The position numbers and the translations under genes are program-made. Under the pieces are notes generated by a model. That model made no database searches. It was not told the origin of the DNA and worked only from the letters and a program-made list of their open reading frames with translations. From assembly GCA_015680635.1 (NCBI GenBank), contig JAABOA010000184.1:1908-15315 (forward strand): a stretch of 13,408 bases of DNA, in the 5' to 3' direction. Below, piece after piece: positions 1-6,823 of this stretch. Origin of the DNA: Lunasporangiospora selenospora (lineage: Eukaryota > Mortierellomycota > Mortierellomycetes > Mortierellales > Mortierellaceae). Every line of letters begins with the position of its first letter. The stretch's first letter is position 1.

Positions 1-355
1 CTGGCGCCCTTGGTCATCAGTTCACCAAGCAACCGCCCAAAGGAGCTCGAGCTACACAACACTATCACAGGCTCCAGACAGCTCACAGGGCGCGTCTGGT
101 CCAGAGAAGGTGAAGTAGAACGCGTGGAGTACAGGAAGAATGGCAGGGCTAAAACCGCATACACCCATGCCAGGCTGCTGGCGTTTGATGCCAATGGATA
201 TGATATGACAAAGACCTTGGTTTGTATGTAGCCATGTTTTGGCTTTGGTAATCTCAACATGGCAGCTGTAACAGGGTGAAGCGGGACCATCTACTCTCAT
301 AACTCCCTCTTCAACAGACGGATGCCCATGGAGCCTAGACTCAGAAAATACTTGA
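1..355 (+). CDS. C-terminal end of a probable calcineurin-like metallophosphoesterase (two exons, 5' partial)
   Basis: The reading frame is open from base 1 to a donor GTATGT at 224. It resumes after CTTCAACAG at 317 and stops with TGA at 353-355, so the exons are 1-223 and 318-355. The visible part starts LAPLVISSPSNRP, then has GRVWSREGEVERVEYRKNG, then ARLLAFDANGYDMTKTLV. This order (PLV..SP, a strand with 'S..GEVERVEYR.NG', then 'AFDANG') resembles the small Ig-like beta-sandwich that closes many calcineurin-type phosphoesterases after the metal-binding domain. The catalytic domain itself, with its Asp/His/Asn metal ligands, would lie left of the window, so the enzyme call rests on this tail only. 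The stretch between the two halves is shorter than I expect, which could mean a trimmed or decaying domain. The last exon adds only about a dozen residues (GCPWSLDSENT). Coding status is fairly likely; family identity is tentative. Confidence 0.45.
224..317 (+). other. Intron (94 nt) in the partial phosphoesterase-like gene
   Basis: The donor GTATGT matches the fungal consensus. The acceptor CAACAG follows a pyrimidine stretch (CTCCCTCTT), and a TCATAAC branch-like site lies a little over 10 nt upstream of the AG. It splits a codon in phase 1. Without splicing, the frame stops at TAG within the donor (229-231). Confidence 0.5.
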
Positions 356-775
356 GGACCATAGATTGGCATGGAGAGGGAGTGAAATGCAATTTCATGT
401 ATTTCATCTCGCCTGCACAGAGCTATGGACATAAAGCCTAGAAGAAGAGGCTGCATACGGACTCGCGTAGCCACAATAGGTCAGAGTCCACGCGGCCTTG
501 CATTGTACTCAGGATAGAGAGGGATATCGTGAAGGGAGTCTGTTCTGGGAACCGGACACGCATGGAGAGCGGGCATCGTTCTGCATGAATTTTTTTTTGG
601 CGCGGTGACACTCGTCCTGAATGCAAGCAAATCCGTTTTGGCTGACAATCGTCAGCGAAAGAGACCATCACAAGACTCTAGACCGCTCCGGGACAAGATG
701 TCCTGGCGGCCAGAAGTTCAAGTTCAGATGGCAGCTCCAAGGCGCCATTTCTCAGTGTGGAAATGGGATTCTTCA

Positions 776-869
776 TTGTTTCCCCTTTTTCCTTACCTCT
801 CCTCTCCTTCTTTTTCTCTTTTGCTCACTATCTTTCCTTTTCCTTTTCTCTTCTCTTTGCTTGAGCGAG
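776..869 (+). repeat. Polypyrimidine (CT-rich) low-complexity tract
   Basis: Nearly continuous C/T on the plus strand, broken by only a few purines. Similar tracts occur upstream of many genes in Mortierella-type genomes, but no reading frame follows it convincingly. A 10-bp inverted repeat links its end (851-860) to 941-950, which in such low-complexity sequence may be chance. Confidence 0.6.
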
Positions 870-1115
870 TATACTCTCTCACCCAATGAGACAAATGTTG
901 TGCGAGTCCAAATGAAGAGGAAAGCTAACTTTACATTAGTGCAAAGAGAAAGAGGGGCTAGTGAGGAGAAAGGTTGGAGTGTACAGGAGAGAGGTGGCGT
1001 CCCTTCAGGAGGCTAGGAGAGGCACAGATGTGGAAGTGAGCAAGCGAGCGAAACAGCAAAAGCTGGGGTTGGCTGTAATAGAGCAGGAGGCCATTTTAAA
1101 GGAAAATATTTTTTG

Positions 1116-1196
1116 TATAAAAAAGTGCTCATCTCTCTATTCTTCCTCCTTTTCTCTCTCATTTTCTCATTTTCTCGCTCTCTTGCTTCCTTTTTG
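1116..1196 (+). promoter_or_regulatory. Promoter-like block: TATA box followed by a pyrimidine tract
   Basis: TATAAAAAA at 1116-1124 is followed within a few bases by about 65 nt of mostly C/T (about 1130-1195). The first ATG after it is at 1227 but opens only 14 codons before TAA. A possible donor (GTAACT) sits at that stop, but no downstream exon is convincing. It could be the relic of a lost gene's promoter or the promoter of a non-coding transcript. Evidence is sequence pattern only. Confidence 0.3.
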
Positions 1197-2485
1197 TGCG
1201 CGAATAGCATCACATAAAAATATCAGATGCTTGTTTGGAGTAACCAAGCCCCTAGAAGAACTGCAAAGTAACTCGGAAATGAATGATTATAGGCAATTGA
1301 ATGCCTGCCGTTGAAGGAATAGTAATGGATTCCAGTCCTTTGCTGGGTACAAGTAGTGTGAGGGCGGAGAAATCCAAGAGAAGTGCTATGAGAAAGCGAA
1401 TGGATGTTGTAAAAACCGGTTCGCAATTAAGGTCACTTATTTCAGTACTTATCACACTCCCAAGTAAGGAGTAGCTAATAGTAAATGTGTGAAGAGCAAT
1501 GGGATCCTGAAAAAACGATTGGGCAAAAGTGTATTTGAGATTTACATCAACACGGTCGTCACCAATCTTAGGACATGAGAAGGACTACTAACAAAACAAA
1601 TAATTGGATGGGTTGGACTTAGACATCGAATGTTTACATTTGCAGTGTAGCGTGGATGACGATACCTGTCCCAAGCAGAGCAAAGGAGTCTCAGGGCTTC
1701 CGCAACCGTAGATTGTAGTAGGTCTTATCTTTCAAGGGCCAGGACCATAATGTGTAGCCTTCTTTAGTCAGACTAACTGTAACTGTGGATATCAAAAATT
1801 AAATGGAAATGCTACAGCTAAATCATGCTCCTGTTTAGTCTAACGTACATCATTTTTCAGCAATGGAACCAAGGAAAAAAACTGTCAGGGTGGGACATTT
1901 GTGGTTCAGGACTTTTTATGACAAGTCTGAGCTACTTTTATTATCGACTCAAATGTCCAGTGTTCACCCCAGTTATTCCCATCAACTAAAGTATTGAATA
2001 TCCCACATCTTTGCAAATGAAAATTTTAACCACTCATCCTTCCCGTGGCCCATTTGTATTCTTGGTTTCAACACTGCTCCGACAACTGAACAGTATAGTA
2101 CAATGATTTGACCATTAAAGTGGCATTGGATTATACAACAAACTGATCATTTTGTGTTATCACAAAGAGCTGACAAGATTAAGTAGCAAAAGTAGGGATG
2201 TATGCTAGCTTTGAGAGTATGGACCACACGGATAGAAGATTGTGCCAAACAGAGAGAGGGTAGACCCAGATGGAAGATGGTGGGGGAGATCAGTGAGAAG
2301 TGCGGCTCGCAGGATAGTCCAATGTCGTTGTAATATGTAGCTTTACATTCTTGCCTATAGAAAGATGGGCTAATGAACGCGGTCATCTTAAGTTGAGTTC
2401 TCCTTAGTCTTAGGTCCCATCGAATCCAATAACGGCCCATCAGCACCCCATAGAGATGTTGGAGCAGTCAACAGTAGATGTAATA

Positions 2486-2816
2486 TCAAAGCAAGTCGCA
2501 GCCAAGGTAAAGCCTTTTTTCATCAAAACAAGCTTGAATATTGCAAATGCCGACTTTAAAGTCAAAACAATTTGGCTCATCGGTAAACGGTCCAGGATAA
2601 CCAATGCCGTTCGAGATCTTTGGGGTCCATCCATAGAGCTCCATGGGATCATGTGGATTCTATATGGTCGAAGTGGACTCTGTTGCTGGCGTGTACATGC
2701 GGATGTCGTGGGTGTACCCCAGCATTCGCTCTCATATGAGACAGGGTATTTGTTAGTTTCACGATTTGCTCCAAACAAGGATAAACCAATGCAGATGATT
2801 TGTGTTTAAAAGCCAT
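2486..2816 (-). pseudogene. Broken gene for a small, probably secreted, protein (copy A)
   Basis: An ATG at 2816 starts MAFKHKSSALVY. After small indels, the reading continues in another frame as ERMLGYTHDIRMYTPATES (2731-2675), and after a TAG at 2662-2660 as a 57-codon open stretch ending in TGA at 2486. That last part looks like genuine protein (ELYGWTPKISNGIGYPGPF, then four Cys within C-F-D-F-K-V-G-I-C, Q-A-C and L-G-C). A diverged plus-strand copy at 6150-6365 shares the start (M-x-F-K-H-x-S-S) and the ERMLG-x-x-HDI block, and reads TGG where this copy has TGA at 2734-2732, so that stop is a real break. Damage visible: frame changes between about 2775 and 2740, the TGA, and the TAG. The M-F-K-S-S-x-L start and the Cys-rich tail suggest a secreted protein; that is inference. 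I do not recognise the family. Confidence 0.5.
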
Positions 2817-2860
2817 TGTAATTAATGACCCTCATTACTTTTTTTCACCTCCTCTGCGCT

Positions 2861-2895
2861 ACAGCGCTGTGCTCAGGAGGGAGGGGGAGGGGGGG
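2861..2895 (+). other. 10-bp palindrome next to a G-quadruplex-type run
   Basis: ACAGCGCTGT at 2861-2870 is a perfect palindrome. Just after it, G runs of 3, 5 and 7 separated by single A's (2879-2895) meet the usual four-tract G-quadruplex pattern when the last run is split. A pyrimidine-rich stretch follows to about 2930. The block lies about 45 nt upstream of the ATG of the minus-strand pseudogene, where a promoter would be expected. Confidence 0.4.
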
Positions 2896-4595
2896 ATTTT
2901 TTTCTCTTTTTTCCTTTCTCTCCTTGTGCCCATCTCATACCCCATTCTCATTCTCATTACCGCTAATATACTAGAATCTCCGACAAAGTAACAACGCGAA
3001 ATTTTTGTGGTTCGACACTCATTGTTGACAAATAAAAAGACCCTCTTGACTGACTCCCTTTCTTCACGAGCATAGAAAAGTTGCAAAAATTAAAAGAGGG
3101 GGAGGGAAGGGGGTAGTACATGGGTCTCTAGCTCTGAAAGAAAATGGACAATTGACTCTCTCAATCGTCTTAGTCCTGCATAGGAGTCAAATCTCCTGAG
3201 CTCTGGTTCAATCAGCTAAAGGGCATTCTGACTGAATTTTTAGGTCGACGGGCTCTTCCTCCCCGAGTATAGCCCTCTTATCCATCCCACTCAGTGGTGG
3301 TTACAACTGGCATAATTCCGAGCACCCTTTTATTCACGAATAACAGGCGACGTTTTTCCTTGCAATGGGTGGGTTAACTTTGTGCAATCTCGCCACGACA
3401 GCCAGGAGCAGGAGACTGGAACAGGTCTAAACCAACCGTCAGCTACTCCAATGTATGGTATCCTAGTCCTGAAGAGGGAGGAGGGAGACGAAGCAATCAA
3501 CACTTGAAAATACGTCCTTTAAACAACTCCGACACTGCCTTGAGCTAGAAGAGCAAAGAAGAAAATACTGTGAGGGCACATTTATCTGTCTGGTCGACTC
3601 CAAGAATCTGCATTCATGCATCTTGCATAGGAGTATCCTCCATTTCCATTATTGAGGATATGCACTCATGCATCTTGTGTAGAAAATGAGGTCCGAGGAA
3701 AAAAAAGGTGGTTCCAAACATGGGAAGTGTGGCGTACATGTAGTTTACAAGAGTGGTTCTTTGGCGTGGAAAAGAGTCAACGGATATTCAGCCTTTTCCA
3801 CTTCCCTTTTGTTCTTTGGTTTGATCAGTGATGTTTAGCCCCCTCGCATGCAGACATTTCCCTATCCCAACGGTGAAGTAGCACCTGTGCACATGCATTG
3901 GACCGCACTGACTAGATTCCCTCTCATTGAGCCACTACACAACAGAAGCAACGAGGAAGAGGAGATACCGTATAAAAACAGGAGATTGAAAAAAATTATC
4001 AAATGGCGGCCCACATCAATCTATCATCTCGGTTGGACTAACCAGAGTGGTTCGCCCTCTCTCTAAATGGGTCTAGCTGATTTGCATGCATTAAAAAAAA
4101 AGTCCCACCTCAACATCCCTTCCGCCTTCCTCCAGTCAATGGAATGGCTCCCATAACATCAACAGAAGAATCTTCCCCGACGCCTAACCAATGTTAAATG
4201 GCCATCACTCATCCTTTCATCGTCTAGAACAGTCCTAACAGTTTGAGGGAGGAATGGTTGGCGGATTGTAAAAAATACTAAACATTCTTAGGTAGCAGAC
4301 TAGTGACTTTGTCCGCATCCGTTATATATGGCCCATTAATCAGGTTTAATGATTTAAATTCTTAATTCTTGGGTCATATAGTGTGTGTGTGGGAGGGGGG
4401 ATATTGGCGGACACATGGATAGAGACATGCGAGAGTGAATATCTTATTGTACTATGACTACTGGATGTACAGCAGAACTTGAGTTTTGACCACATGACGC
4501 TGTCATCTTTTTTGTCCTGAATAGATGGTTGATGCCGCGTCTTTGGCTAATCTCTAGTCGTAGCAGTGGGGCTCAGGATCCTGGTATGTGGGATT
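2896..4595. other. Intergenic, no gene supported
   Basis: About 1.7 kb. The longest ATG-started frame (3848-4066, plus, 72 codons) has no recognisable domain. An ATG-less open frame at 3316-3507 (plus) is about 63 codons. Neither has splice-linked extensions I can support. A second G-rich stretch lies at about 3095-3113, a GT run at about 4380-4391, and a short direct repeat at 3609-3682. Confidence 0.55.
3609..3682 (+). repeat. Pair of 22-bp near-identical direct repeats
   Basis: The units at 3609-3630 and 3661-3682 share the core TGCAYTCATGCATCTTG and differ at three positions, all transitions. Unit spacing is 52 nt. The flanking sequence does not continue the match. Thirteen of these bases (TGCACTCATGCAT) recur at 5618-5630. 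Confidence 0.5.
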
Positions 4596-4922
4596 CTAAG
4601 ACGAAATCTCACACTTCCTAAAGGTGTTGTCACTCTGCCGAGGGTGATAGATACAGCCACAGAATACGATCTTGCCACCAACATTCTTGACAATCAACCT
4701 GTCCTTTTCAAGGAGTTTGATCTCGGTGTATGGGGTTCCGCTAGGACAGCTGAATGCGATGTTGTCACTGTTCCAGTAGTCCTTTCCCGGCTTTTTCATA
4801 TAGATGTCGATAATGCCAGAGTTGTGCACTCGTCCTTGGCAAGTGCAGGTGTGAGCTTGCACCGTTCCAAAGAGTGAGCAGGCAGCGACAAATGTAAGGA
4901 TTGGCAAGAGGATTGACTTCAT
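4596..4922 (-). CDS. Small secreted cysteine-rich protein, 108 aa
   Basis: A single-exon frame starting ATG at 4922 in a good context (CAACAAGAATG) and ending TAG at 4596. Residues 1-23 (MKSILLPILTFVAACSLFGT, then VQA) form a clear signal peptide with a basic N-region, a hydrophobic core and a V-x-A cleavage site. The mature chain would begin at His24 and be 85 residues. It has six cysteines at 26, 28, 59, 88, 90 and 104, two of the pairs as CxC (C-T-C and C-G-C), enough for three disulfides, and it is mildly basic (12 Lys/Arg against 8 Asp/Glu). No membrane segment or anchor follows. I do not recognise the family; an extracellular, possibly antimicrobial, adhesive or effector-like role is only a guess from size and cysteines. 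A TATA box about 95 nt upstream and a pyrimidine-rich leader (C11 on the coding strand, opposite 4933-4943) support expression. No AATAAA is close behind the stop; the nearest variant is AATAAG near 4444. Confidence 0.75.
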   Translation of the reverse strand: MKSILLPILTFVAACSLFGTVQAHTCTCQGRVHNSGIIDIYMKKPGKDYWNSDNIAFSCPSGTPYTEIKLLEKDRLIVKNVGGKIVFCGCIYHPRQSDNTFRKCEISS

Positions 4923-5016
4923 TCTTGTTGATGGGGGGGGGGGACTGGTGAGATGTAGATGGCAATGGTTTGTTGAGTGTGTGTTTGAAAACCAAATTTG
5001 AGGTGCAGTCGTTCTC

Positions 5017-5024
5017 TTTAAATA
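5017..5024 (-). promoter_or_regulatory. TATA box (TATTTAAA) of the small secreted protein gene
   Basis: On the minus strand TATTTAAA lies 95-102 nt upstream of the ATG at 4922, preceded by a CT-rich stretch. With a usual 30-nt spacing, transcription would start near 4985, giving a leader of roughly 60 nt that includes the C11 run. Confidence 0.55.
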
Positions 5025-5287
5025 CGCGAGGAGGTCATGGATGGATGGGAGAGAAAGTGCTTACGGCATTGAGAAGAGGCGTAACGATCAACGGTGGGTG
5101 GATAAGGATGAGTGCGGTATTTTTTTTTACCTCGATCGTTGAATTTGCTCTAGGCAGAGCTTTTCTATTGGGAAGGTATTGTCAACGGCAATTGTCGATC
5201 TATTCCAAACCAAATTTGACAGGGGGTTTTCGCCCATGGACCGTCTATTTGCGTATCAATAAGGATACATAGTTTAAACCTCACCAG

Positions 5288-5647
5288 CTACTGGTGCTTA
5301 TGGTAGTTCCCGAGTTTGAGTACAAACAGTATGGCGCAAATCTGGGAGGTCAAGCATGTATCCCAACTGCCATAATGCCCTCGGTAAGTTTTCTTGTCGA
5401 TCGCATCAGCGCCATGAATCACACATCCAGGAAACAAGTGTAGCTGTGGAGGGAAAAAAAACGAGAGAGAACCACTCACAGCACAAAAACAGCTTGCTAC
5501 AGAAAAGAGACGATTAGCAAATATTTCTCCAAGGTTCACGCTGTATTCCATTTGTCTCACAACGTTTATGTGCTTTTGGTACTTTGTTGCACCTGCACCC
5601 ATGCACACATGTACTTGTGCACTCATGCATTCCATTTTTCTGATCAA
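5288..5647 (-). other. Possible remnant of a small gene with intron-like signals
   Basis: An open minus-strand frame (ATG at 5635 in frame, stop TAG at 5288) whose last third reads like real protein: GCVIHGADAIDKKTYRGHY, then GSWDTCLTSQIC. Just upstream, CTAATCGTCTCTTTTCTGTAG and TTTCCCTCCACAG look like two good acceptors, and GTGAGT precedes the second by only 36 nt, too short for a usual intron. A second frame over 5514-5640 shows seven Cys in about 36 residues, but this stretch is TG/CA-rich and the cysteines may come from that. A true exon may start at the CCACAG acceptor (about 5449), with the earlier exon unidentified or lost. Whether this is a live gene, a relic or chance is undecided. 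Confidence 0.25.
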
Positions 5648-5739
5648 GATTTTGGGAGTTTCTAGTGCAATAAGGATAAAGGGAAAGGGTATGGAGAATG
5701 GGATGGGGAAAAAAAGGTAAAGAACTCCTTCTCCCCAAC

Positions 5740-6149
5740 CGCCGTAGCGCCGTAGCCTTGAACTAACGAGAAGAGGTACTCAGGATCATGTACATTTTGT
5801 TGGTTATAGATGAGAAGACATTTTAGTCGATATCCAGAGTGTGAGGATTTTTATCCGTGCCACCAACTTCATGTGGTCTGATGAGCAATAGGGATCACAT
5901 GCAGCACAAATCAAACAGAGTATGACAAAAGTACCACACAGCCCATCAAAAAAAAGGAACCTGCGCAAACATTCTCGCATAAGCCTAACAATGCCACTTC
6001 ACGCTTGCTAATCCCTCATCCCTAAGCGATGACTATATATTTTACAAATAGTGATAGAGATGTCGATTGGTAAACATTCTCATCTGATATTATGCACAAA
6101 ATGCCACCACTCATGACCCTCTACCATAGGTCACCAGGCATATCGTTAT
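5740..6149. other. Intergenic, nothing recognised
   Basis: About 400 nt of AT-leaning sequence with no open frame of interest, no clear promoter and no RNA gene pattern that I can see. Confidence 0.55.
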
Positions 6150-6365
6150 GCAATGACTTTTAAACATAGTTCTTCTGTACTTCTGTACCGTACTGATATA
6201 CCACGGCTTGGCTGTGTAACTCATGTCCAAATATCCAGTCTCCTATGGGAGCGAATGTTGGGATGCGCCCATGACATCCACATGCACGCGTTGGTGACAA
6301 GAGTCCACTTGGATATACACAGGGTCGTTTATAGACTTAAAGCGGAGATCAAAAGGATTTTGTGA
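6150..6365 (+). pseudogene. Second, diverged and truncated copy of the small protein gene (copy B)
   Basis: An ATG at 6153 opens 70 codons to TGA at 6363-6365. The first residues MTFKHSSSVLLY match MAFKHKSSALVY of the minus-strand copy codon for codon, with several silent third-base changes. A later block WERMLGCAHDIHMHA (6246-6290) matches ERMLGYTHDIRMYTP. Right after it, B has one extra base relative to A (ACAAGAG against ACAGAG), so its frame leaves the shared protein and runs on without resemblance. The Cys-rich C-terminal half of copy A is absent here. The two copies are in opposite orientation, about 3.3 kb apart. Most likely a truncated pseudogene; a shortened, still expressed protein cannot be excluded from sequence alone. 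Confidence 0.45.
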
Positions 6366-6724
6366 GGAGGCGTGAAAGAGGATGTAGCAACATATAGAAA
6401 AGCTGCCAAAATGTGTCCATAAGATTTGAGCTTGAGGTAGGACTAGAGGTGGAGAGAAAGAGAAGGACCCATAGGGTTCAAATCATCTCACACTCTCGCT
6501 CCAACTGTTGCCCAGACCATGTTCATGGCGAATTGAGACGACTGAAACCACTAAGCCCAAACATGGATCTTGACTTGGAGGTGCTCAGCGGTGTTTAATT
6601 TGCCCTTGGTATTACATAGTCATTGTGATGTAGGAGAAACCGTCATTTAATCCTCAGGGGCGCTCGGTCTTGATTCTTTCGAGCCATGGAGCTATGGTAT
6701 TTTAATCCGCTGTGGAGACGATCG
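6366..6724. other. Spacer between copy B and the F-box gene, nothing firm
   Basis: It holds a 61-codon plus-strand frame (6413-6598) with a non-ATG start and no recognisable features. It also serves as the 3' flank of the minus-strand F-box gene. Confidence 0.5.
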
Positions 6725-6730
6725 TTTATT
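6725..6730 (-). terminator. Polyadenylation signal AATAAA of the F-box gene
   Basis: AATAAA on the minus strand, 94-99 nt downstream of the F-box stop codon, a normal distance for a fungal 3' end. Confidence 0.5.
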
Positions 6731-6823
6731 TGCTTTACTTTCCCCTGTCGAAATGCCGGTCTCGCCCCAGCTCTAATTGGTAATGACAAACACACCTGGA
6801 TTCGTACAAAAACACTAACGCCG

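Larger units (their letters stand above)
356..2485. other. Intergenic, no gene supported
   Basis: About 2.1 kb with many short overlapping open frames on both strands, but none with a convincing start, domain, compositional bias or splice-linked continuation. It contains a CT-rich tract at about 776-869, a purine-rich stretch at about 905-1020, and a TATA-plus-pyrimidine block at 1116-1196, listed separately. The stretch 1300-2485 shows nothing else I can name. Confidence 0.6.

Noticed and set aside
851-950. 10-bp inverted repeat between a CT tract and a GA stretch
   Set aside because: Expected by chance between low-complexity pyrimidine and purine tracts; the arms do not extend.
1227-1735. 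Possible two-exon gene from the ATG at 1227 through a GTAACT donor to an acceptor near 1650
   Set aside because: It would encode only about 35-40 residues with a weak acceptor and a roughly 380-nt intron, and two alternative acceptors give unrelated proteins.
2440-2809. Longer open frames over copy A (117 codons plus strand; 112 codons minus strand, another frame)
   Set aside because: Comparison with copy B shows that the conserved protein frame is a different minus-strand one; these longer frames do not match it.
3008-3025. GGTTCGACAC, resembling a tRNA B box
   Set aside because: No T-stem pairing around it and no A box or acceptor stem upstream. Other GGTTC sites (1416, 3204, 4047) fail in the same way.
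3316-3507. ATG-less plus-strand frame of about 63 codons with protein-like composition
   Set aside because: No start, no splice sites that extend it, no recognisable motif; too short to separate from chance.
3848-4066. 72-codon ATG-started plus-strand frame
   Set aside because: No domain, no signal peptide, no promoter or splice context; composition is not distinctive.
5514-5738. Cysteine-rich frame with seven Cys in about 36 residues
   Set aside because: The cysteines fall in a TG/CA-alternating stretch that yields TGC/TGT codons by composition; no signal peptide precedes it.
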